DNA of 35,186 nucleotides from Prochlorococcus sp. AG-412-C21 (GTDB lineage: Bacteria > Cyanobacteriota > Cyanobacteriia > PCC-6307 > Cyanobiaceae), in the NCBI GenBank assembly GCA_003214975.1, contig QCKZ01000012.1, positions 1 through 35,186 on the forward strand, written 5' to 3'. How positions within the stretch are numbered: the first letter of the stretch is position 1; each line of letters opens with the position of its first letter. The notes beneath the pieces are model-generated. The model was given only the letters and a program-made list of their open reading frames with translations. It did no database searches and had not been told where the DNA came from. The translations under genes and the position numbers were made by a program. Below, piece by piece: positions 16,926-24,569 of this stretch.

Positions 16926-17022
16926 GTTATACAAAAATAGACTATTACAATTAGCTATATATACTTTAAACGAAAGATACCCCCAATATTGAGTTTTACT
17001 CCTTTATTAAAACTAAAAATTA

Positions 17023-17376
17023 ATGTCTAAAATTCAAGATCCTTTCTCAAACCCTTTAAACATCGAAACTATTAAAGAAATTGACAATCTCGACTTACCA
17101 ATAATGCAAAAACATCATGTAAGAATACTTGCTCATTGCCTCCAGATTTTAAAAATCATAAACCCAGATGATAGTTCTGAATTACGTGATCAAACTTCTC
17201 TTAGAGAATGGTGTGATAATCAATCCAGCAAATTTGACGATAAAGAATTTAGTGACCTTTTTTATGCCCAATTAGATTCCACTGCAAAAAAATTAAATAC
17301 TTTTTCACAAAGAATAGGTAAAAATATTAAGGATCTAAAGATTGATGATTTAGTACTTCTAGTTGAACAAAGTTAG
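17023..17376 (+). CDS. Unassigned protein divergent from the suf operon
   Basis: 117 residues, largely helical by composition, with Asn, Asp, Leu and Ile rich sequence and no membrane segment. Fragments such as LPIMQKHHVRILAHCLQILK and SLREWCDNQSSKFDDKEFSD give no family match that I recognise. It has only two cysteines (about residues 39 and 66), so it lacks the four-Cys cluster and winged-helix length of SufR, the usual neighbour regulator of cyanobacterial suf operons. ATG start, 97 bases from the sufB start on the opposite strand. A 174-base gap follows. The divergent position suggests co-regulation with suf, but this is inference. Confidence 0.7.
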   Translation: MSKIQDPFSNPLNIETIKEIDNLDLPIMQKHHVRILAHCLQILKIINPDDSSELRDQTSLREWCDNQSSKFDDKEFSDLFYAQLDSTAKKLNTFSQRIGKNIKDLKIDDLVLLVEQS

Positions 17377-17550
17377 AAATCTCCCCAAATTGATCCCGAA
17401 GAAAAAATATATTTTTGTTGAGTCGTTAACAAATTCAGGTAATAAAATTTAAAAAAAAAGAAAATTAATATACATTTAAACGATCGCTGAAAATTAATTA
17501 ATTCCTTTGATACCAACTGTTTTGACAATTATTATGAATTCTGTAAATTT

Positions 17551-18747
17551 TTGAGTAGTCAGAGGATCCTGACGACAGCTCCAAAAGACACACAATTGGT
17601 AAAAAAAAAGAACATACTGATCCCAAACAAAAACGGAGATTTTAAAGTGGCTGATGGGATCATGAATAAAGATCAATTACTCTCACTTACCCTCAGACAA
17701 TTACGTCAAGAAGCAAGTAAATTATCAGTTCCTTTATATAGTCGTAAAACAAAAGTAGTTTTAGTTGACTTAATTCTGAAATATCAAGAAAAATCTCCTA
17801 AACAAATAAATAACAGTTCACCTCAGTTAAACTCTGAAAATACTTTTGAGTCCAATACTTACAACAGCACTGAAGAGATTAAAACAAATGTAGTTTTCTT
17901 ACCCCGGGATCCTGATTGGGCATATGTTTTTTGGCAAATTTCTGATTCTGATAGAGAAAAAGCAAAATCTTTGGGGGCAAATAAATTATGTTTACGATTA
18001 TTTGATGCATCTGGTTCTGACGGAAGCAATTTAAATCAAGGAACACTAAGGGAGATTGCAGTAGATAGTTTTAGTACTGAATGGTACTTACCAATCCCAC
18101 TTGCAGATAGAGACTATAAGGTTGAATTAGGTTACAAATATGGTTTTAACTGGATGTCATTGGCATTCTCTTCGATAAGTCACGTGCCTGGATCTCATCC
18201 ATCTGAGCAAATTCTTGATAAATTCGTACCTTTTACTTTGGATTCTACTTCTGAATCAATTCCAGATATTTCAAATTCTGTTTCTTCAGAACAAAATGGT
18301 ATGCATGAAAGGTTATATCAAGCAGCAACTAATATACCTCTTAGAAGAAAAGTTGGTTCTGAAGAGTTTATGGAAAATGTAAATTCAACAAATCTAAATG
18401 ATAATCTTACTGATTCTGGTGTTGGGAAATGGTCTTCAGGTTTAAATGAATCAGGAAGTGGAATTGCTAATAATAGATCTTTTTGGCTTGTTGCAGATGC
18501 TGAATTAATTGTTTACGGAGCTACTGAACCTTCTGCAAAATTAACAATTGGTGGAGAAGAAGTTCCACTTGCTGCGGATGGTACTTTTAGAATTCAAGTC
18601 CCATTTAGAGATGGGACTCAAAAATACGATGTTAAAGCTCTTGATGTATCTGGTCAACAAGAAAAAAATATATCAATGAATTTTGATAGAACTACTCCTC
18701 TGGACAATACTAATGAAAAAGATAATGCTGAGCCAGAATGGTTTTAA
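17551..18747 (+). CDS. DUF4912 protein with N-terminal Rho/SAP-like segment
   Basis: Up to 398 residues. Residues 43-76 (LLSLTLRQLRQEASKL, then SVPLYSRKTKVVLVDLILKY) match the helix-turn-helix shape of the Rho-N/SAP nucleic-acid-binding motif. The DUF4912 core follows near residue 110, with the hallmark VVFLPRDPDWAYVFWQISD. The C-terminal region (residues about 310-390) has beta-strand-rich sequence, including LIVYGATEPSAKLTIGGEEV and FRIQVPFRDGTQKYDVKALD, like bacterial Ig-like folds. Function unknown. The start is uncertain: TTG at 17551 gives the full frame but has no ribosome-binding site. The ATG at 17662 (residue 38) keeps all recognisable domains. A TTGACA at 17522-17527 could place a promoter too close for the TTG. 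Confidence 0.8.
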   Translation: MSSQRILTTAPKDTQLVKKKNILIPNKNGDFKVADGIMNKDQLLSLTLRQLRQEASKLSVPLYSRKTKVVLVDLILKYQEKSPKQINNSSPQLNSENTFESNTYNSTEEIKTNVVFLPRDPDWAYVFWQISDSDREKAKSLGANKLCLRLFDASGSDGSNLNQGTLREIAVDSFSTEWYLPIPLADRDYKVELGYKYGFNWMSLAFSSISHVPGSHPSEQILDKFVPFTLDSTSESIPDISNSVSSEQNGMHERLYQAATNIPLRRKVGSEEFMENVNSTNLNDNLTDSGVGKWSSGLNESGSGIANNRSFWLVADAELIVYGATEPSAKLTIGGEEVPLAADGTFRIQVPFRDGTQKYDVKALDVSGQQEKNISMNFDRTTPLDNTNEKDNAEPEWF

Positions 18748-18750
18748 TCA

Positions 18751-18930
18751 ATGAAATTAATGTTAAAAAAAATTGTAGCTTTTACCCCTTTGTTTGGAGC
18801 ATTAACATTCCCACTTATAGTGCCAATTACAATTTCTAAATTGGGCGTGAACTACGGAATCTTAAGTGCATTATTGATATCTTCATTATGGTTTATCGCT
18901 ATGTTAAGAACATCCGAAATGCCTCATTAA
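18751..18930 (+). CDS. Small hydrophobic protein, unassigned
   Basis: A 59-residue protein. After a short basic start (MKLMLKK) there are two hydrophobic stretches, about residues 8-28 (containing FTPLFGALTFPLIVPITI) and 34-51 (containing GILSALLISSLWFIAML). This predicts a two-helix membrane hairpin. It starts 3 bases after the DUF4912 stop and ends 32 bases before the phosphoglucomutase start, all on the same strand, which supports it as a real, co-transcribed gene. I do not recognise the family. Confidence 0.65.
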   Translation: MKLMLKKIVAFTPLFGALTFPLIVPITISKLGVNYGILSALLISSLWFIAMLRTSEMPH

Positions 18931-18962
18931 TTTAGTTAGATTTCTGTAAGTTTCCAAAAAGT

Positions 18963-20600
18963 ATGACTGAAGTAAATGTAATCAATATCAATTCTCCTTT
19001 CTTAGATCAAAAACCAGGAACTTCTGGTTTAAGAAAAAGTACTTTAAAGTTTCAGGAAGAACATTATCTAGAAATTTTTATAGAAGCAATTTTACGATCA
19101 CTGGAAGATTTACAAGGTTCAACATTAGTAGTTGGCGGAGATGGTAGATATGGAAATATTGAAGCAATAAAAAAAATTCTACAAATTTGCGTTGCGCATA
19201 ACGTGCAAAAGGTTATTGTTCCAAAAGGTGGTTTATTATCTACTCCTGCTACATCACATTTAATTAGAAAAGAAAATGCTATTGGTGGTATTATTCTTTC
19301 TGCAAGTCATAATCCTGGAGGGATTGATGGTGATTTTGGAGTTAAGTTGAATATCTCTAATGGTGGCCCAGCCCCTGAGATTATTACTAATAAGATATTC
19401 AAAGCTTCACAATTACTAACAAGTTATAAAATTTGTAAAATTCAGCCACCTGATTTTAGTAAATATGGAACGTACTCTTACGGGGAAACTACCTTAGAAA
19501 TTATTGATGGATTGAAAGATTATTCTGATTTGATGGAGAAAATATTTGATTTTGATCAAATTAGTGATTTTTTAAAAAAAGACTTCTCATTAATCTTTGA
19601 TGCAATGAATGCGGTTACAGGCCCATATGCAAAACATATTTTTGTTGAAAAAATGGGTCTCGCAAATGATTGTGTTATGAATGGTAATCCATTAAAAGAT
19701 TTTGGCGGCTTACATCCTGATCCAAATCTTACTTATGCATCTCATTTAGCTGATTTATTATTAAATAAAAAATCTTATAGTTTTGGTGCTGCTTGCGATG
19801 GAGATGGTGATAGGAATATGATTCTAGGAAGTGGTTGTTTTGTAAATCCTAGTGATAGCCTTGCAGTTATTACTGCTAACACCAAATGTGTCCCTGGTTA
19901 TAAGGATGGCATTACAGGTGTAGCCCGATCTATGCCAACCAGTTCGGCAGTTGATAATGTTGCGCGAGCATTAAATATACCTTGTTTTGAAACACCTACT
20001 GGTTGGAAATTTTTTGGAAATCTTTTAGATTCGAATTTAATTACTTTATGTGGCGAAGAAAGTTTTGGAACAGGGAGTAACCATGTAAGGGAGAAAGATG
20101 GATTATGGGCAGTTTTGTATTGGTTACAAGTTTTAGCTGAAAAAAAATGTTCCATAAGTGATTTGATGCAGAATCATTGGAAACAATTTGGTAGGAATTA
20201 TTATTCAAGACATGATTACGAGGCAATCCCCTCAAATATTGCTAATCAAATTTTTGGTAATCTAACTTCTATGCTTGACAATTTAAAGGGCAGTAATTTT
20301 GCAGGCCATTTAGTTCAAGTTGCAGATAACTTTTCATATTTAGATCCTGTTGATGATTCCCTAAGTGAAAATCAAGGTTTACGATTGATTCTTGATGATA
20401 ATTCCAGAGTAGTTGTACGTCTTTCTGGAACTGGAACTAAGGGTGCAACATTAAGACTCTACTTCGAGAAATTTTTCAATCCTCAACAGAATCTTTCGTT
20501 AAATCCACAAGTCGCTTTGAAACCTCTAATAGATGATTTAGATCATTTATTAAACATTTCAAAACTTACTCAAATGGAAACTCCTACAGTAATTACATAA
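18963..20600 (+). CDS. pgm: Phosphoglucomutase
   Basis: A 545-residue alpha-D-phosphohexomutase of the glucose-specific PGM branch. The four family loops are intact: the phosphoserine loop ILSASHNPGG near residue 115, the magnesium loop CDGDGDRNM near 278, the sugar-binding loop GEESFGTGSNHVREKDG near 363, and the phosphate-binding loop RLSGTGTKGATLRLYF near 486. It interconverts glucose 1-phosphate and glucose 6-phosphate, linking glycogen and sugar-nucleotide synthesis with central metabolism. The N-terminus (FLDQKPGTSGLRKST) matches PGM rather than phosphomannomutase. ATG start, 32 bases after the preceding small gene. Confidence 0.96.
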   Translation: MTEVNVININSPFLDQKPGTSGLRKSTLKFQEEHYLEIFIEAILRSLEDLQGSTLVVGGDGRYGNIEAIKKILQICVAHNVQKVIVPKGGLLSTPATSHLIRKENAIGGIILSASHNPGGIDGDFGVKLNISNGGPAPEIITNKIFKASQLLTSYKICKIQPPDFSKYGTYSYGETTLEIIDGLKDYSDLMEKIFDFDQISDFLKKDFSLIFDAMNAVTGPYAKHIFVEKMGLANDCVMNGNPLKDFGGLHPDPNLTYASHLADLLLNKKSYSFGAACDGDGDRNMILGSGCFVNPSDSLAVITANTKCVPGYKDGITGVARSMPTSSAVDNVARALNIPCFETPTGWKFFGNLLDSNLITLCGEESFGTGSNHVREKDGLWAVLYWLQVLAEKKCSISDLMQNHWKQFGRNYYSRHDYEAIPSNIANQIFGNLTSMLDNLKGSNFAGHLVQVADNFSYLDPVDDSLSENQGLRLILDDNSRVVVRLSGTGTKGATLRLYFEKFFNPQQNLSLNPQVALKPLIDDLDHLLNISKLTQMETPTVIT

Positions 20601-20633
20601 ACTTTAAAGTAATGATTGTTTGATTTAATTTAT

Positions 20634-21923
20634 ATGTTTTCAGAAAATTTATTTACTAATCATTCTCCAATAGAAAATAATGCTCCTTTGGCTGATCAAT
20701 TAAGACCAAAGAATTTGGAAGACTTTTTTGGTCAACAATCAATCTTGAATGAAAATTCGCTTTTAAGAAGTGCAATATTAAACGATAAGATTAGTAATTT
20801 TATTTTTTCTGGCCCTCCTGGTGTTGGAAAAACTACTCTCATTGAAATTATTTCTTTTAATACTCGTTCAAAATTAATTAAATTAAATGCAGTATTATCA
20901 AGTGTTAAAGAATTAAGAAATGAAATCGCTAATGCAAAAGAAAGATTAATAAATTCTAAAAGAAAAACAATTTTATTTATCGATGAGGTTCATAGATTTA
21001 CATCAGTTCAGCAAGATGCTCTATTACCTTCAATAGAGAATGGAACTATAACTTTTATTGGTGCTACAACTGAAAATCCTTTCTTTGCTGTTAATAAAGC
21101 GCTTGTTAGTAGGTCTCGTATTTTTACATTACTTCCTTTGGCTGAAAATGATTTGAAGAAAGTAATACAAAAAGTCACAACTCACTATTCAAAACAAAAA
21201 GATTCAAAAAAGGTTTATTTAACCCAGGAAGCAATAAGTCATTTAATTAAATTTTCTGGCGGTGATGCAAGAACATTAATCAATGCTCTAGAGATGGCTA
21301 TAGAAACAACTGCTGAAAATGATGCTAAAGAAATAAATATTAATCTCTCAATAGCAGAGGATGCAATTCAAAAGAAAAATATTGTTTACGATAAAAATGG
21401 TCAAAATCATTACGATATAATAAGTGCCTTTATCAAGTCCATAAGAGGTTCTGATCCAGATGCTACTTTATTTTGGCTTGCAAATATGCTGGAGGCTGGT
21501 GAAGATTATAATTTTATTTTTAGAAGACTACTTATATCTGCCAGTGAAGATATTGGAGTCGCTGATCCTAATGCCATAGTAGTTGTACAATCCTGCTGTG
21601 ATGCTTTTGATAGAGTTGGTTTTCCTGAAGGATTATATTTTTTAACGCAAGCTTCTTTATATTTAGCTATATCTCCAAAAAGTAATAGTACAAAAAGTAT
21701 TTTTAAAGCAATCGAAACAATCAAATCTATCAATACTTTTGAAGTTCCATGTCATTTAAAAAATAATTCTAATAGTTATAGCAATCCTCATAATTATCCA
21801 GGCAATTGGGTTGCACAAGAATATCTTCCTAAATCTGTTAGAGGTTTAAAAATATGGGAATCAAATAATAGTGGGTGGGAGAAAATTAAATATGATGAAT
21901 TGCTTAGAAAAAAAGAAAACTAA
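20634..21923 (+). CDS. rarA: Replication-associated recombination protein A (AAA+ ATPase)
   Basis: A 429-residue protein of the RarA/MgsA/WRNIP1 family. The N-terminus PLADQLRPKNLEDFFGQQ is the family opening. Walker A SGPPGVGKTT lies near residue 60, Walker B LFIDEVHRF near 114, sensor 1 in FIGATTENPFF near 140, and the arginine-finger region ALVSRSRIF follows. The C-terminal tetramerisation part has GSDPDATLFWLANML and ASEDIGVADPNA, diagnostic of RarA rather than RuvB or the clamp loader. It acts at stalled replication forks. The ATG at 20634 is preferred. A TTG at 20616 would add six residues without a ribosome-binding site. The last four bases overlap the stop of the opposing phosphopantetheinyl transferase. 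Confidence 0.93.
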   Translation: MFSENLFTNHSPIENNAPLADQLRPKNLEDFFGQQSILNENSLLRSAILNDKISNFIFSGPPGVGKTTLIEIISFNTRSKLIKLNAVLSSVKELRNEIANAKERLINSKRKTILFIDEVHRFTSVQQDALLPSIENGTITFIGATTENPFFAVNKALVSRSRIFTLLPLAENDLKKVIQKVTTHYSKQKDSKKVYLTQEAISHLIKFSGGDARTLINALEMAIETTAENDAKEININLSIAEDAIQKKNIVYDKNGQNHYDIISAFIKSIRGSDPDATLFWLANMLEAGEDYNFIFRRLLISASEDIGVADPNAIVVVQSCCDAFDRVGFPEGLYFLTQASLYLAISPKSNSTKSIFKAIETIKSINTFEVPCHLKNNSNSYSNPHNYPGNWVAQEYLPKSVRGLKIWESNNSGWEKIKYDELLRKKEN

Positions 21924-22579
21924 AAATTTTCCGAACAACAAATAATTTCAGGATTTAAAGAAGTTTTTTCTTTATAGGCTAAAGCAATAGTCCAATTATG
22001 GAAATTAATCTGTGAATACTTTAAATGTATGTTTTTCTTCTTATGTATTAACTCTTTTGGCTTTTCAAAATATTGCCAATGGTTTATGTCTTGAGCTAAT
22101 TTTCCATGATCCCATTTTATAGCCGCTTCAACTGCACACCATTGATTTAATATCATATTCTTAGTAAAATTCTTTTTTTTATGAATTGATTGATTGGTAT
22201 GAAAAAAATATTTTTTCGCAAATTTTACATGGTTAAAATCTCTATCTTTTCTCTCAATATCTATCCCTATTTTGTTTTTATGCCAGACTATAGTTATGGC
22301 ATCTTTGCAATGACTTAAACTTATATTACCCATTCCAGGAGGTAATGTTGGAGGTTCTCCAGGATGAGCATTTATAGGAATTTCTAGGGGATCTAAATCA
22401 AAAAGTGTTGATAGTGATTTTCTTAAATAAGCTCTTGTTTCTAAAAAAACCTTTGATCTTAAACCTGACAATTTTTTTGCAGTTTTAAATTCCTCGAACG
22501 TTGCGACATCTTGTACACCTTTAATCTCATAAAACCAAATTTTTGGTATTTTATATTCATACTCATTTAATAATTTCAA
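21920..22579 (-). CDS. 4'-phosphopantetheinyl transferase (Sfp/HetI type)
   Basis: A 219-residue protein. It carries the Sfp-type motifs: PPGMGNISLSHCKDAITIV near residue 105 (family P1/P2 region, SLSHC), the metal-binding IGIDIERKDRDF near 130, and WCAVEAAIKWDHGKL near 165 (W-x-x-K/A-E-A-x-x-K motif). It moves phosphopantetheine from CoA to acyl carrier protein. Small cyanobacterial genomes often have one such enzyme serving fatty acid synthesis. The only usable start in frame is TTG at 22577-22579, since codons upstream run into a stop. That TTG shares one base with the ATG of the divergent bcp gene. It converges on rarA with a four-base overlap. Confidence 0.88.
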   Translation of the reverse strand: MKLLNEYEYKIPKIWFYEIKGVQDVATFEEFKTAKKLSGLRSKVFLETRAYLRKSLSTLFDLDPLEIPINAHPGEPPTLPPGMGNISLSHCKDAITIVWHKNKIGIDIERKDRDFNHVKFAKKYFFHTNQSIHKKKNFTKNMILNQWCAVEAAIKWDHGKLAQDINHWQYFEKPKELIHKKKNIHLKYSQINFHNWTIALAYKEKTSLNPEIICCSENF

Positions 22580-23046
22580 TGGCTCTTAAGGTTGGCGACA
22601 AAGCACCAGAATTTAAATTAAAAGATTCTTTTGAGAAAGAAGTTTCTCTTAATGATTTTAAAGGTAAAAGAATAATACTATATTTTTATCCAAAAGATAA
22701 TACTCCAGGATGTACTAAAGAAGCTTGCAATTTTAAGGAAAATTGGGATTTGTTTCAGAAAAATAATATTGTTGTACTTGGTATAAGTAAAGATAATGCA
22801 CTTTCTCATCAGAAGTTTATAGAAAAATTTAATTTACCTTTTATTCTTTTAACTGATCCTGAGCCTTTTAAAGTTTCTTCTGATTACGATAGTTATGGAC
22901 TTAAGAAATTTATGGGAAAAGAATATATGGGAATGATGAGGAATACATTTTTGATTGATACTGATGGTAATATTGAAAAAATTTACTTTAAAGTAAAAGC
23001 AGCAATAATGGCTGATCATATAATTGCTGACCTCGGATTAAAGTAA
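22579..23046 (+). CDS. bcp: Thioredoxin-dependent peroxiredoxin (Bcp/PrxQ type)
   Basis: A 155-residue peroxiredoxin. The motif FYPKDNTPGCTKEAC places the peroxidatic Cys at residue 45 and the resolving Cys at 50, the pattern of atypical 2-Cys Bcp/PrxQ enzymes. The C-terminal part has KKFMGKEYMGMMRNTFLID, with the conserved Arg of the active site. It reduces hydrogen and organic peroxides using thioredoxin. The ATG at 22579 gives the canonical N-terminus ALKVGDKAPEFKL; an upstream extension in frame (from 22543) lies inside the divergent gene and is not credible. The 3' end overlaps the opposing pantothenate kinase by nine bases. Confidence 0.95.
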   Translation: MALKVGDKAPEFKLKDSFEKEVSLNDFKGKRIILYFYPKDNTPGCTKEACNFKENWDLFQKNNIVVLGISKDNALSHQKFIEKFNLPFILLTDPEPFKVSSDYDSYGLKKFMGKEYMGMMRNTFLIDTDGNIEKIYFKVKAAIMADHIIADLGLK

Positions 23047-23733
23047 ATGCTTGGGAGATAGATGGTGAATGATCATTCCTTCCATAACTAAATTAGGAGC
23101 ATTGATAATATTTTTTTTCTGAGTTTTTAGAGATTTTGTAAGGAATTCAGAGTCTCCTCCACAGGTTATCAAGATATCATCGAGTGGATTAAAAGAACTA
23201 TTAATGACTCCAGTAAGGGAGTTTATTACTCCTCTTAAAATTGATTCTTCTGTATTTATTAAAAAATTTTTCGTTGGAATTTCATATTTTTGGGGAACTT
23301 TTAGGTTTTTTGTGTTTTGTTCCATTGATTTTAATTGTGTCAGAAAACCTGGAATAAGTTGGCCACCGATAATAGATCCATTTGGATTTAATTTTGTTAT
23401 TGATAATATTGTTCCAAAATCTGCAATTAGCAAATCTTTTTTTAAAGGGTTTGCAATAATATTTAAAGCTGCAAGACAGGCAAGAGCTCTATCAACTCCA
23501 AAATAATCAGGGAGATTTGATAATAGAATATCTTTGGTTTTTATTTCATTATCTTTTTTCAGCAAAAAATTTGGTAATTTTCCTACAGAAGCCCAAATTA
23601 ACTGATCAAGATCTATATTTTCCGGAACTTTCTGCTCTTTTTTGGTATGGAAGAATTTAGATTGATTTTGAGAATATTTTGCCCAATGAAGCCTACTATT
23701 GCCCACTAATAAAAAATTTATATCTGAGACCAT
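23038..23733 (-). CDS. coaX: Type III pantothenate kinase (cyanobacterial form)
   Basis: A 231-residue protein of the ASKHA-fold CoaX family. Visible motifs are LLVGNSRLHWAKYSQ at the N-terminus (phosphate loop), YFGVDRALACLAA near residue 95, LIADFGTILSITKL near 122, GGQLIPGFLTQLKSM near 138, and ITCGGDSEFL near 205. CoaX phosphorylates pantothenate in the first step of CoA synthesis. In most CoaX the first motif begins with Asp (D-x-G-N-[ST]); here that position is Leu. The Asp of the ADFGT motif is kept. It lies 15 bases after cysH on the same strand and converges on bcp with a nine-base overlap. Confidence 0.85.
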   Translation of the reverse strand: MVSDINFLLVGNSRLHWAKYSQNQSKFFHTKKEQKVPENIDLDQLIWASVGKLPNFLLKKDNEIKTKDILLSNLPDYFGVDRALACLAALNIIANPLKKDLLIADFGTILSITKLNPNGSIIGGQLIPGFLTQLKSMEQNTKNLKVPQKYEIPTKNFLINTEESILRGVINSLTGVINSSFNPLDDILITCGGDSEFLTKSLKTQKKNIINAPNLVMEGMIIHHLSPKHLL

Positions 23734-23748
23734 TTTTTTATGATCAAT

Positions 23749-24474
23749 TTAATTGTTAGTGTGTATTCCACATTCTTGTTTAATCCCCCCAAATCTTGTT
23801 GCTCTGCCTTTGGTTTCGATACTATCGGGATTGCTTGAGTGCCAATCACCTACACTAGAATAACCTTTGCCAAAAAGTGGATGGGCAGGTAAATTATTTT
23901 CTTCCATGTAGTAAAAAATATCTTTATTTGTCCAATTTAATAAAGGCCTTAAAGAAAGTCTTTGACGAATTACATCCAGGACTTTCATTTCTTTTCTGTG
24001 TTCTGTTTGCCTTGATCTAACACCGCTTGCCCAGCAGTGAACGTTATATTTTTCTAGACCACTTTCTAAAGGTTTTATCTTTCTCAATTCATGATACTTA
24101 TCTAAATCACTCGCTTTATTTGTTTCCCAAAGTTTTCCGTGTATAGCCTCCATTCTTGCTGGGGATAATTCACTTTGTAGAACTTTGATGTCTAAGGATA
24201 AATCATTAATGAGCTTTTCAGCGTAATGGTATGTTTCTGGAGGTAGATACCCTGTATCTATCCAAAATATTTTGATTTTTTTTTGTAGACATAATTTACT
24301 AACCATATTTAAAAGGACTGACGACTGTATACCAAAACTTGTTGTAATTGCGAATTGATTATCAAACTTTTTATGACCCCATGTGAGAATTTCTTGAGCC
24401 TTCATATTTATTAGCTCTTGATTATATTCCTTTATTAATTCAGGTTGAATATCTTTATGGATTTTTTCAATCAT
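23749..24474 (-). CDS. cysH: Phosphoadenylyl-sulfate (PAPS) reductase
   Basis: A 241-residue protein. The P-loop-like motif TTSFGIQSSVLLNM lies near residue 43, IFWIDTGYLPPETY near 70, and the substrate-binding region WASGVRSRQTEHRKEM near 147. The redox-active C-terminal ECGIH has its Cys at residue 235. It reduces activated sulfate to sulfite. The Cys-Cys and Cys-x-x-Cys pairs that bind a 4Fe-4S cluster in APS reductases are missing, which points to the PAPS-specific, thioredoxin-dependent type. It is followed by coaX after 15 bases. It is divergent from the NDH-2 gene across 95 bases. Confidence 0.95.
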   Translation of the reverse strand: MIEKIHKDIQPELIKEYNQELINMKAQEILTWGHKKFDNQFAITTSFGIQSSVLLNMVSKLCLQKKIKIFWIDTGYLPPETYHYAEKLINDLSLDIKVLQSELSPARMEAIHGKLWETNKASDLDKYHELRKIKPLESGLEKYNVHCWASGVRSRQTEHRKEMKVLDVIRQRLSLRPLLNWTNKDIFYYMEENNLPAHPLFGKGYSSVGDWHSSNPDSIETKGRATRFGGIKQECGIHTNN

Positions 24475-24569
24475 TTTTCAAGTTGGTTATGAGATTAATG
24501 TTATTTCGCTCAATTTGAAAATTATTCCTATAGTTTAATAATACATTTACTGATAACAATATTTAGCTA

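Noticed and set aside
17482-17488. HIP1-type palindrome (GCGATCGC) before the DUF4912 gene
   Set aside because: Only CGATCGC is present, one base short of the full octamer, and it stands alone.
20041-20235. Minus-strand 64-codon frame inside phosphoglucomutase
   Set aside because: Fully within a conserved gene with all motifs intact; no start signal.
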